Below, piece by piece: positions 37,501 to 47,062 of a stretch of DNA of 64,000 nucleotides. The notes under the pieces were generated by a model. That model was not told where the DNA came from and did not search any database. It worked only from the letters and a program-made list of their open reading frames with translations. The DNA lies in the NCBI GenBank assembly GCA_013396525.1, contig VWYX01000673.1, forward strand, positions 139,375-203,374. The letters run 5' to 3'. Made by a program: the position numbers and the translations under genes. How positions within the stretch are numbered: position 1 is the stretch's first letter; each line of letters begins with the position of its first letter. This DNA is from Chaetorhynchus papuensis (lineage: Eukaryota; Chordata; Aves; Passeriformes; Rhipiduridae).

Positions 37501-38477
37501 ACTTTCAGAAATGAGTACTTTAAAATTACATTATATTGTTTATAATCTATTTTTCAAAACTGATTATCCTTACTTGCTCAAATGAATGGCTCCTTTGCTA
37601 GAAAGCATAGATACAAACCACAGGAAAGTAGAAAAACACATCAATGTCCTTCAGCTACATGTATATTTCAGACATTTCCATTAAACACCACTAGTAAGAT
37701 ACAGTATATCCCTGCTTAATATTTTTTTGAGTGGAGTATAACATAAACTTTATTCCACTGCTGTTGTAAGACCAGATGGTAGCTCAGGCTGACTGCCAAA
37801 AGACTGTCTCATTCGCGAATATTTTCGTATGTTCAGTGTCATGTGCTTGCTTCATTAAAAAAAATATCAAATGTGATTCACTTTTGGTGTGAACAGTGCT
37901 TGGAAGGCATTCCTAGCAAAGGATGAACTTTGGGATATCCATTCTGTTCACTGAACTGCTCCTCTAGTGTTAGATGATAATTCTACTGAAAAGGATCCTG
38001 CTCTCAAAGCACAAAAATTGTAAAGCTTTTCTTAATACAATAATGTTTGAAATAATAAAATATGTAAGAATTACCTACATCGAAGAGACTTTTTTTTTAG
38101 TCTGTTTCAGGAATCTTTAGCTTTCTCTTAGGCCTTGCAATTCCTCACTGCTGTAGCTAACAAATTGATGTCAGCACCTTAATGCCATTTCAAAGACTGG
38201 CTCTTGAGGCTGTACCACAATGTGAGGATTCTAGGATGAACTATATATGTAGATGCCAGCTGTGGTTCTCAAGAGAGTGAAGACTGGTGGTGTAGGCTTA
38301 CTGCAATTCAGAATGTGGCTTAGATGTGTGAAAGAACTTGTCTCAGAGACTGTAAACTTGACAATTTTCTCACAAATTTGATCTCAATTGTTACATTTCA
38401 TCCTCACAATTATGCACAGAAAGTGGTGGTTTTCTGTAGTGAATCAACTCCAGGGCCCTTTCAGCCAGAAGCTTCAG
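34580..38477. other. Unique non-coding stretch
   Basis: Nearly 3.9 kb with no dispersed repeat recognised, which is unusual next to the repeat-rich neighbours. Portions (about 35610-36140 and 37160-37330) have balanced, higher-complexity sequence that could be conserved non-coding DNA. No gene was identified; open frames are all below 80 codons. Confidence 0.45.
37257..37276. other. Perfect 8-bp inverted repeat (hairpin)
   Basis: TGCACTGC at 37257-37264 and its exact reverse complement at 37269-37276 are separated by the 4-base loop TATT. The arms do not extend further, so it is too short for a microRNA precursor. It lies beside several TAAT-type homeodomain core words (about 37236-37252). 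Confidence 0.6.
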
Positions 38478-38486
38478 GATCGATCG

Positions 38487-38581
<95 letters not shown>

Positions 38582-38589
38582 ATCTATCT
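38478..38589 (+). repeat. (ATCT)n microsatellite
   Basis: About 25 copies of a tetranucleotide (GATA on the other strand). It opens with two GATC-variant units (gatcgatcga) and has one interruption (ctatttatc near 38524-38533). The plus-strand frames here read as tandem Leu-Ser-Ile-Tyr and are not genes. A locus of this length is likely to vary in length between individuals. Confidence 0.98.
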
Positions 38590-39502
38590 CCTCAAAAGTC
38601 TTTTAAATAAAGCAAGTTTATTTCAATCCTGAACAAGCTATTGCATTTAGGGAGATAAAATGAGTTTGCTTTTTTAAGACAGAATTCAGCCTGGCTGCTG
38701 TGACACCCAACCCAAACATTTTGCACTGAAATGGAAATGTGCAACAAATTTGGGTCAAAGGACTCTGGGGCACAAGCACCACTTGTTTCTGTCCTCTAAA
38801 AGCCCACACGTACTCTTTTTTGAACTCCACTTAATCATCTGGGAAATCCACTCACTTCTCATGCTATTTTCTGTAAGCCCTATTAGCTTCTCAATCACCT
38901 TTTTTTTTACATTCAGTAATTTCTCACATCATGTTCAGTTGTTCATCATTAGCTAAGTTAGCAGTTAGCTAAATCTCAGGCATAGCTGTCTGCTTACTGT
39001 ACTGCTTACTTGCCTTCATTACTTGAATGTGAAATTTTACTGATGGGGTGCAAATACTGCTGAACAGAACAGATTGCAGCTGAAGAAGTTTCCACCTGTA
39101 CGCAGTATACACTTCATGATTATAGGGACATTCAGCTTGTTTTTGTGAAGTGGTGCTATTAGATCAGATATGTAGAATTACCCCAGCTCTTGAAATTCTG
39201 CAGCTGCTACAGGCAGAACAAGAGAGCTTCATAAAGCTGTTGAGCTAAAGTTTGTCAAAACAGCTGAGTGTTAAACCATGACATGCATATTAGACCTTGG
39301 CAAGCAGAAGTAATCTTTTCTTTCTCAGATATATAAGAACAGAAATAACTATTCTTTCTCAGATGTTACAGGTGCTGATGCTTTGTAGTGTCCTAATTGT
39401 CTACTTGTCATGTTCATCTGTGACTGAAGAGCCAACATTTCTGTCAGGTTTTCATTTTTCTCTCCTTCATGATTACTTGCTTGTATCTCCATCTGCATTA
39501 TT
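38590..39502. other. Unique non-coding stretch
   Basis: No gene or dispersed repeat recognised. Confidence 0.5.
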
Positions 39503-40018
39503 AGAACCACAGAATGGTTTGTTTGGAAGGGACCTTAAACATCATCTAGTCCAACCCCCATGCCATGGGCAAGGATGCCATCCACTAGAACAGGTTGCTC
39601 AAAGATTTATTCCAACCTGGCCTTGAACACTTTCAGGGATGAGGCATCCACAACTTCCTCTGGGCAACCTGTTCCATTGTCTCCTCATCCTCCCAGTAAA
39701 GAATTTCTTCCCAGTATCTAACCTAAACCTACCCTCCTTCAGCTTAAAGCCATTCCCCTTTACCCTGTCACTCCACGCCCTTGTAAAAAGTTCCTCTCCA
39801 ACCTTCTTGCAGGCCCCCTCTAGGTACTGTGAGGCTGCTGTAAGGTGTCTCTGCAGCCTTTTCTGCTCCAGGCTGAACAACCACAATCTCTCACCCTGAC
39901 TTCATAGGAGAGATGCTCCAGCCCTTGGATCATCTTTGTGGCCCTCCCCTGGAGCTCCTTCAACAGGTATAGATCCTTTTTATGCTGATGGCCTCAGAAT
40001 GCGGTACTCCAGGTGTGT
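39503..40018 (-). mobile_element. CR1 LINE, minus strand
   Basis: Begins with 'agaaccacagaatggtttg' and 'tttggaagggaccttaaa', the reverse-complement CR1 3' end, with 'atcatctagtccaaccccc' and 'atgccatgggcaaggatgcc'. It continues through the C-terminal coding region. The minus frame 39886-39599 encodes a FSLEQKRLQRHL segment, then GNGFKLKEGRFRLDTGKKFF and a RRQWNRLPRG motif. It extends to about 40018 ('ggtactccaggtgtg') and lacks the upstream reverse transcriptase. A stop and indels break the frame. Confidence 0.94.
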
Positions 40019-42747
40019 ATCCAAAAGTGAAACACTTGGCAGAGCAAGGAAGACCATCCCACAGCTGATGCTCTGCTTTCTCTGCTCTGGGCTCACTGAA
40101 GTTTTTTATGAAGACCTGTGATTTATACAGCTTTCCACTCAAGATTTACATGGTTCAAAATAATCCTTCACACAATTAAAGAATAGATACCTGGGGATAA
40201 ATTTCTTTTCTTTTGTGTGTGATCTCCTAGCAGCAGTCATTTTGCCATTACTAAGCCATTTATATCAATGTAATAAACATTGCTTTAAATTAATGGCATG
40301 GTTTTCAAGATTTATTCTGTTTCCTTGTTTTATGCTGTGACATATCTTCTGCAAAAAATGACAGCATGAATATGTTGTCAGAAAACTGTTTTGAATACAA
40401 ATCTACCTAACTTGTACAATTTACCTAGCTCATACAATTTATTTACACTTTAGCAACATGTTAGTAACTAATGTATCCTGTGCAACTCATCAAGTTATGG
40501 AGAAAAACAATGTGCTGGACTTGCCACAGAAAATGCCTTGAGTGTAAGGGATACTCAGACTGAAAGTGAAAATATCTAGTTAGGTTTGATGAACTGTATC
40601 ATTTGGTTTGTTACTGAAGTAGACTCCATCTCTCCAAACTTCTCAAATTTGTACACATTGTGTGAGTTAGAGATTTTTAACGACATGATTGACAATTATT
40701 GTTTCATCTCCAGAAGTTTTTCTGCAGGTGATTCTAGCGTGAAGCTGAAATCACAAACCTTAGAGACACAGAATATATTCTATGGAAAGTTCATCCGAAC
40801 TGAACCATTTTAACATGTGTATTTTATGACTGTATCTATATCTATATATATTCAGCCAAGAGTTTCTTAGACTTTGGGTTGGTATTTTGAGGGATTATGT
40901 GTTATACTTCTTGTCTGAGAAATACTCATGCACCGTCATTTTGTTCTGTGGGAAACAATATAATCTAGCTCTCAGTTAATTATCATGTTGTAATCAGACC
41001 TAGATATATAAATGTGAAGCTGTAATTAATATAGATAGCGATGGTTATCTGTATCTAGGTCATTCTCCCATGCTTGACAGTGTCTGAGAGTGGATGTGAA
41101 GAATATCTTTTGCATCTAGCAGTTTTTTCTTCCTCAAATCTGTTGAGCTGCTCTTTGCACCAGTCTGCAAGTCTACTACTACTTTCATCAAGTGCCTGAA
41201 GATCCATACTCAGTTTACCTTGTGCCTTCTGTAGAAGGCCACCCATTGCAGAAAACACCAGAAAACTTTGGGAGTCTTTGTCATAAAAAGGGAATACAAA
41301 GAGCTTGGCTAGAATAAAGTAACTGGACTGACTGACGGTGGTAAGGTTAAAGAGCTGATAAACTTGTATTTCTGACCTAAGATCAAAATCAGTTCAGGAC
41401 AAGAGTCCTGGGAAATAGTATACTTACCTTATACTTAGTTTTCTGAAGACAACTATCTGTTCTGTGGGATGCCAGGCCATTTGAACTTCTGATCTGACTT
41501 AGAATACTCACAGGGGCTATAATCTTACCAAGAAAGACCATGAAGGCACTTGTTCACAATTTGGTTGTGTGGAAAACTGTCACTCCATCTGACCTTCTTT
41601 CACAACCTTTTCCAGGCTGTTTTTTTTAAATTAACTAGAATCCTACTTTTGCATAAGGAATTCCGTGCTTTGATCTCATGCTGCTGTCTTTAATTTTTCT
41701 TCTAAATTATCTTATTTGTTTAAGAGGGGCGTGGAAAAATCAGAACTCTGTGACTTACTAAACAGCCAGCGGAAAGTGAAGCCTGAAATGGCCGTTAGGG
41801 AAGAAACAGGCTTAAATAAATGCTCTACAGATTGCTTTTCAGTCAATGTTAGATAAATAGACATCAGCAACTGTTAGAGGTACTGGGAGATGCATACACT
41901 AAAAAAACTCTTACTATTAGATATGCCAATGCCATATTTATTCTTTAAGTCAGCAGGAAGTTACGCAGTAATATGATGTGTAATTCAGCAGTTTTACCTC
42001 TACCAACTTCATTTTCTGAACTGGGAACTAGCCCTCAAATTTCCAGAGACATTGTATATTGATGAAATGCTTTCAGACAAGTACTTACTTGTATCTAACA
42101 TTATTTTTGCTGTGAGAACTACTAAACTAGTGGAAAGTATTTATTAAACAGTTTTCCATCTTGACTGGTTTATTCAACTTCCACTTAAGTGAAACTGAAG
42201 ACCATATTGCATGCTGTCTGCTGAACTTTAACTTTTGAATGCTTGAGGTAATACTTTCCTAAAATACAAGCAAGGTAACATGTTGAAAAAACATTCTCTT
42301 AATGCATTTTAATTATATTTAGTACTGTTTCCCCACAGTTTCCTGTACGAAGTACATTATTTGTGTTGTTGTAACTTAGTAAGAATAAGGAAATTAACTG
42401 TAGATATTCCTTTTAAATCATGTTTTTAAAGAGTACCAAATATATAGAACCCAATCAAAATGTTCCATTGACCTTTCCTTAAGAATGATAATTAAAGAGA
42501 TATGCCCTGTTTTTTTCTACCTGCTTTCAAAAGAAAAGAGCAACTTGTGCTGTCTGTCAGGGGTTGAAAGTCTGATAGTCTGATTTTCGAATCTGTTACA
42601 GAGATCTAAGTAGAATTTCTCAAGCTTTAGACAACTCTGGTGTGCTAGGAGAAGTCTAACCCAGGCTTGCTTAAGCAAATATTACCCTCAGTATAAGGAA
42701 TAACATTCCTAAAATGTTTCAGTACCAAAAAGCTTTGCCTTATGTTC
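40019..42747. other. Unique non-coding stretch with one coding-like frame
   Basis: No dispersed repeat recognised. A minus-strand open segment around 41055-41260 is listed separately. Confidence 0.5.
41055..41228 (-). other. Weak candidate exon or retrocopy fragment, coiled-coil-like
   Basis: On the minus strand the frame from 41228 encodes KAQGKLSMDLQALDESSSRL followed by ADWCKEQLNRFEEEKTARCK, then a stop at 41055. The composition (charged, Leu/Glu/Lys-rich, amphipathic) is far more protein-like than other frames in the window. A possible acceptor 'ccttctacag' immediately precedes 41228 in phase 0. No good donor was found: the best GT, in 'cactgtcaag', is poor. The frame is open upstream to a stop at about 41394. 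I could not name the family. It could be a real exon, a fragment of a processed pseudogene or chance. Confidence 0.25.
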
Positions 42748-43149
42748 TGAACTGGTCATGGCTGGAATAGATCATAAAAGGTGGTGTGGGACTGTGTTTT
42801 GGATTTCTCCTGGAAATGGCGTTGATAATACCCAGGTGTTTCTGTTATTGCTGTACACATGGCCAACACCTTTTCAGCTTGTTATATCCCCCTGCCAGTG
42901 AGTTGTCTGGAGATTCAGCTAGGTGTTGGGAACGATCACAGCTAGGACAGCTGACCCCAGCTGATGAAAGGTATATTCCATACCATTAGGCCTCATGCAC
43001 AGCATAAAAATCTGGGCATTGTTGTCTGGGGGCCACTGCTCAGGGACAGGCTGCTCATCAGTTGGCTGGTGAGGATTAGTTGTTTTCATTTGCATAATTT
43101 GTCTTTCTTGGTCTTTATTTCTCTAATTTTTAAATTTTCCTTTCCATTA
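42748..43149 (+). mobile_element. Endogenous retrovirus LTR, 5' part, plus strand
   Basis: Starts about 42748 with 'tgaactggtcatggctgg', a diverged form of the common avian LTR start. It continues with 'gggactgtgttttggattt', 'gttgataatacccagg', then 'acagctgaccccagctga' and 'ggtatattccataccatt'. These occur in the order expected for the U3 region of the same broad LTR group as the 33387-34574 element, but in the opposite orientation. The sequence is cut by the assembly gap within a T-rich block (ending 43149). Confidence 0.75.
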
Positions 43150-43757
43150 NNNNNNNNNNNNNNNNNNNNNNNNNNNNNNNNNNNNNNNNNNNNNNNNNNN
43201 NNNNNNNNNNNNNNNNNNNNNNNNNNNNNNNNNNNNNNNNNNNNNNNNNNNNNNNNNNNNNNNNNNNNNNNNNNNNNNNNNNNNNNNNNNNNNNNNNNNN
43301 NNNNNNNNNNNNNNNNNNNNNNNNNNNNNNNNNNNNNNNNNNNNNNNNNNNNNNNNNNNNNNNNNNNNNNNNNNNNNNNNNNNNNNNNNNNNNNNNNNNN
43401 NNNNNNNNNNNNNNNNNNNNNNNNNNNNNNNNNNNNNNNNNNNNNNNNNNNNNNNNNNNNNNNNNNNNNNNNNNNNNNNNNNNNNNNNNNNNNNNNNNNN
43501 NNNNNNNNNNNNNNNNNNNNNNNNNNNNNNNNNNNNNNNNNNNNNNNNNNNNNNNNNNNNNNNNNNNNNNNNNNNNNNNNNNNNNNNNNNNNNNNNNNNN
43601 NNNNNNNNNNNNNNNNNNNNNNNNNNNNNNNNNNNNNNNNNNNNNNNNNNNNNNNNNNNNNNNNNNNNNNNNNNNNNNNNNNNNNNNNNNNNNNNNNNNN
43701 NNNNNNNNNNNNNNNNNNNNNNNNNNNNNNNNNNNNNNNNNNNNNNNNNNNNNNNNN
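43150..43757. other. Assembly gap (608 N)
   Basis: Unresolved bases. The 293-codon and 227-codon open frames that cross it are artefacts. Its position between LTR sequence and an (AAAAAG)n tract suggests a repeat that was hard to assemble. Confidence 0.99.
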
Positions 43758-43817
43758 AAAAAAAAAAGAAAAAGAAAAAGAAAAAGAAAAAGAAAAAGAA
43801 AAAGAAAAAGAAAAAAA
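43758..43817 (+). repeat. (AAAAAG)n simple repeat
   Basis: About nine AAAAAG units follow the gap, starting with a longer A run. The true length is unknown because the left edge is the gap. Confidence 0.95.
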
Positions 43818-44689
43818 TCACATCAGGCAAGAAAAATTACAGTAAAAATTACTAGTTAAAAGGTAACCTGCTGAAGTCTCAAGGACTCCCCAGGAACCAA
43901 GAGAAACCAAAAATGGAGGAGAACCTCCTCCCCAAGATGATGCCCTCTGCAGAAGGCTGCCTGTGCAGACACAAAGACAAAGGTGGCGGCTGCCCTCATG
44001 CCTCTTCCTACTATGCGTAGAGAGACAGAAAAAGTAGAGCAAAAAACCCCACAGAAACCAAACCTTCACAATTACAAAACTCCCTTTCCCCCCAAACAAT
44101 AAGCAACAGAGAACACGGACAAAACAGAAAGGAAACCTGAAGGCCAAAACTGATCAAAAGCCCCTCTTATCTTTCTGTCGGTAGCATCCGTATCAACAAA
44201 TGTGGCTGATACACTCCGGTGGCTGGAACTCAGTCAGTGGCTGGAATTTGCGGTGGGACTGTATCTTTTCCTCGTCAGAAATGGCCAGCATCTGGCTGGG
44301 GTGATGGCATGGAGTGGGACTGTCCTGCTTTTCCTGGTACAATGCTGCATCCGTAGACAAGCACCTGCGGAATTAGTTTTGGAGCAGTTGAGAACTGCAA
44401 GATTCAGCCTCCAAAAAAGCCCACCCAAAGCAACCCCCTTGGGAAAAAAAAAAAGAAACCAAAAAACAAGAAAACCAAGGGAAGCCTCCTCCTGCACTGC
44501 CTCACCTCTCTTTCTTTAATAACAGAAGGGAAAGAGCAACAGCCAAGAGGCAAGAGATCTGTGAGAACTGTGCCTGAGCAACCCCGACTTTAAAAAGAAC
44601 TGGCACCCCACTGGTCCTACAATTCTGTTTCTAGCTGCAAGGTCTTAGAGCGACAGTAACAATTTTGGGCACAGATGAATATAGAGTAA
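43818..44689 (+). other. Unidentified GC-richer segment within an LTR region
   Basis: Sequence of higher GC content than the genomic background, lying between the LTR 5' part and an LTR-end-like block. It includes a plus-strand frame of 105 codons (44202-44519) with a possible hydrophobic stretch (residues about 32-47, AGVMAWSGTVLLFLVQ) and a Lys-rich tail generated by an A-rich tract. I recognise no gag, pol, env or host family in it. It may be an insertion, or internal ERV sequence that has lost its coding frames. Confidence 0.35.
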
Positions 44690-44798
44690 CATTTTGGGTT
44701 TCCCAGGACACCTTCCTATTCTCTTCCCCCTATCCTGCTGTGGGTGGGCAGGAATGAGAGAGAGCTGCAGCTGACATCTGGGATTTAACTACTTGTAC
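44690..44798 (+). mobile_element. Possible LTR 3' end, plus strand
   Basis: The words 'ctattctcttccccctatcc' and 'tgctgtgggtgggcagga', followed by 'gagctgcagctgacatctgg' and 'gatttaact', resemble the final U5 segment of the LTR group seen at 42748. If so, the LTR and its contents span about 42.75-44.80 kb. The resemblance is moderate, and the outer edges show no matching duplication. Confidence 0.4.
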
Positions 44799-45674
44799 CG
44801 TATGTCCTTATACTGTTTCATACTTAAAACATTCACTATTGTTGCTCACAAAATTTCTTTTGAGAGAACGAATGGGAAATGTTGAGACGCCGCAAAGGGA
44901 GTTTACAGGTCCAAGTAGATGCAGGGTAGATTAGTTTCTCATTTTTGAACTCTGAGAAACATTGTCTATCAAGGTCTTGGTAAAGGTTCCAGACACTGAA
45001 TGCGTTTGTAACCTCTCCACAACAGTAATCAGTACTGTAGGGCTGCTGTTATCATCAGTACTGTAGAGCTGCTGTGGTCTAGCTTTTGATGAAACTAGTA
45101 GACAAGTGGTTGCATATTTTTGTTTTGATAGACCTTCTGTTTTGTTTTGTGTAAACCTCTGCTTTTAGCAGTCAAGTGTCAAAACTAGTCGAAACCTAAG
45201 TTTTTATGACCTACATATGCATGCCATGAAAACTACTGCTCAGTGTTTTAGGGAGTAATGTTATGAAAAGTTTTTCTATAAGTCTTGGTCAAGTTCTGTT
45301 TTACCTGTGAAATACATGTCTCAGTGGGGCAGGATGGTGGAGCATATTTCTTAAATTTGGCATTACTCACCATCACAGCTACGTGATATTGATCTTCCTT
45401 TCTGCTTCGATAACACTTCCTAGTCATAGAGACGGTGTTACTACAAAAAATAGTAATTTGGCTTCTATATTTCATTATGCTATGTTGCCTCACTCTTTCC
45501 TGCTTTCTTAATAACAGCAAGATATAATGGTATGTGGTGCCCATTGTTCCCCAGGTGTCAGTAATGAGCAGAAAGAACTGCTTTAAAACATGCAGAAATA
45601 ATGGTGTGCCTTACAGAAAACTGTCACTCCAAGGACGGACCTAGGAAACCCCTTCCATTTTAGGACTGTGAATA
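44799..45674. other. Unique non-coding stretch
   Basis: No gene recognised. A short tandem duplication of about 26 bp lies at 45028-45074 ('cagtactgtagggctgctgt' repeated with one change). Confidence 0.5.
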
Positions 45675-45985
45675 CCTCAGCCTTGCTGGAGAGAAAAAAC
45701 ATACCTAGAGGTCCTGGTTGACAGCAAGTTGAATATGAGTCAGCAGTGCCCTGGCAGCCAGGAGGGAAAACTTGGGTAGTAGCAGGCACAACATTGCTCA
45801 CCACTCAGAGGAGGTGAATGCTCTGTTTTGCTCTGAACAGGTGAGGCCTCACCTTGAGTGCTGTGTGCAGTTTTGGGTACCATAATATGAAGGATGTAAT
45901 GCTGTTAGAGATCATCCAAAGGAGGGCTATGAAAACCGTGAATGATTTAGCGAGGAAGATGTATGAGGAGTGGCTGAGGGTCACT
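45675..45985 (+). mobile_element. CR1 LINE, left part, plus strand (interrupted)
   Basis: Sense CR1 ORF2 sequence with 'ctagaggtcctggttgacag', 'cagtgccctggcagccagga', 'gtgaggcctcaccttgagtg' and 'tgtgtgcagttttggg' blocks. It stops abruptly after 'gtggctgagggtcact' at 45985, where an LTR is inserted. The same CR1 copy resumes at 46671. Confidence 0.9.
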
Positions 45986-46345
45986 ATCAGGACTTAAAGA
46001 ATGCAGCCAGTTTGTTTCAAAGCACTGTCAAAGGAGGAAGTTCCCACAAGATAAGCCACCACAACAGGCACAGATGGCAAAGAGGAAGGTGTTAATTTCA
46101 GGTCTACATGGAGGAGAAAACTTTGGAATTAGCACACCAGACAAGATTCCACTGTGCAGACTGTGAGAAAAGCCTGGATGCAACAAATGGAGGATGCCAG
46201 GCCTGGTGAGGCAAATCTGGATAACTTACACAGACAAAAATTCCTATCATAGCAAACTGTGGGAAAGGAAGAAGCTGCTTATGCACATGCCATTCCAAGT
46301 TGTGGTAACAGCACGTACGTCTCTGGATACCCAGGACTTGGACTG

Positions 46346-46353
46346 TATAAAAG
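46346..46353 (+). promoter_or_regulatory. LTR TATA box
   Basis: TATAAAAG within the nested LTR, about 190 bp upstream of its poly(A) signal. It is a plausible core promoter relic; activity is not shown by the sequence. Confidence 0.6.
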
Positions 46354-46449
46354 TGGTACCTCCAGAAGAACACTCTGGGGACACCCGCCACTGTGAAGAA
46401 CAGAAGAAGAGCCAGCAGGATGCCACAGGAGCCCATGTGATGGTGACTG

Positions 46450-46521
46450 TACCCTCCCTCTTCTCTCTCCCTCTCTCTCCTTCTTTTCCTTCTTCTCCCT
46501 CCCTCCCTCCCTCTTCTTCCA
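46450..46521 (+). repeat. Polypyrimidine (CT-rich) tract in LTR
   Basis: About 70 bases almost entirely of C and T, with CCCT and CTCC units, just before the LTR poly(A) signal. The related LTR at 51837-52817 has a shorter CT-rich tract in the same position (52665-52719), so it belongs to the element. Confidence 0.9.
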
Positions 46522-46670
46522 CACCATCAACTATTAAATAAAATCTGTACTATTGACTTTGTCATGTGGTCTTTTTTGCACCTTAATTTAGGGAGACACA
46601 TCTTTTAATAACAAGACCATAATATTGTTTCAGGAGTGGGATTCTAACATTATTCCAGTGGATCATAAAG

Positions 46671-47062
46671 GTTACTTGACTTGTTCAGCTTGGAGAAGAG
46701 GAGACTTACATGAGACTTCTTTGCGGTCTACAACTTCCTCACAAAGGGAGGTGAAGGAGCAGACACTGATCTCTCTCTTCTCTTTGGTGCCCAGTGACAG
46801 GACCTGAGGGAATGACCTGAAGCTCTTCCAGAGGAGGTTTAGGTTGGATATTAGAAAGAGGTTCTCCACACAGAGGGTGGTTGGGCACTGGAAGAGGTTC
46901 CCCACGGAAGTGATCACAGCAACAATCCTCACAGAGTTCAAGAAATATTAGGATAGCACTCTCAGGCTCAGAGGTTGTCCTGTGCAGGGACAGGAGACAG
47001 ACTTCAATGATCCTTAAAGGTCCCTCAGATTCAGGGTATTCTATGATTCTGTTCTATGACAC
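46671..47062 (+). mobile_element. CR1 LINE, right part with 3' tail, plus strand
   Basis: CR1 resumes with 'ttgttcagcttggagaagag' and 'gagacttacatgagacttct', then ORF2 C-terminal sequence ('ggttggatattagaaagagg', 'agggtggttgggcactgg', 'aagaggttccccacgg') and the 3' UTR. The end is 'attctatgattctgttctat' at 47038-47057, a CR1 octamer tail. Together with 45675-45985 this is one CR1 insertion, older than the LTR. Confidence 0.93.

Larger units (their letters stand above)
45986..46670 (+). mobile_element. Endogenous retrovirus solo LTR nested in CR1, plus strand
   Basis: About 685 bp splits one CR1 copy. Promoter-like TATAAAAG lies at 46346-46353. A pyrimidine-rich tract (46450-46521) is followed by the poly(A) signal AATAAA at 46537-46542, an LTR-like U3-R layout in plus orientation. 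The 3' portion ('attaaataaaatctgtact', 'attgactttgtcatgtgg', 'gcaccttaattt') resembles the LTR at 51837-52817. The CR1 sequence flanking it repeats as GTCACT (45980-45985) and GTTACT (46671-46676), a 6-bp target-site duplication with one mismatch. The expected TG...CA ends are not intact, so exact edges are uncertain. Confidence 0.75.

Noticed and set aside
38324..38632. Open frames with tandem Leu-Ser-Ile-Tyr
   Set aside because: Translation of the (ATCT)n microsatellite.
42964..43845. 293- and 227-codon frames across the large gap
   Set aside because: Mostly untranslatable N; ends are an (AAAAAG)n repeat and LTR sequence.
44202..44519. 105-codon frame with a hydrophobic stretch as a host membrane protein gene
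   Set aside because: It lies inside an LTR-bounded segment, its tail is encoded by an A-rich tract, and no family is recognised.
46194..46541. 115-codon plus frame and overlapping minus frames
   Set aside because: They lie within an LTR and its polypyrimidine tract; no domain and biased composition.
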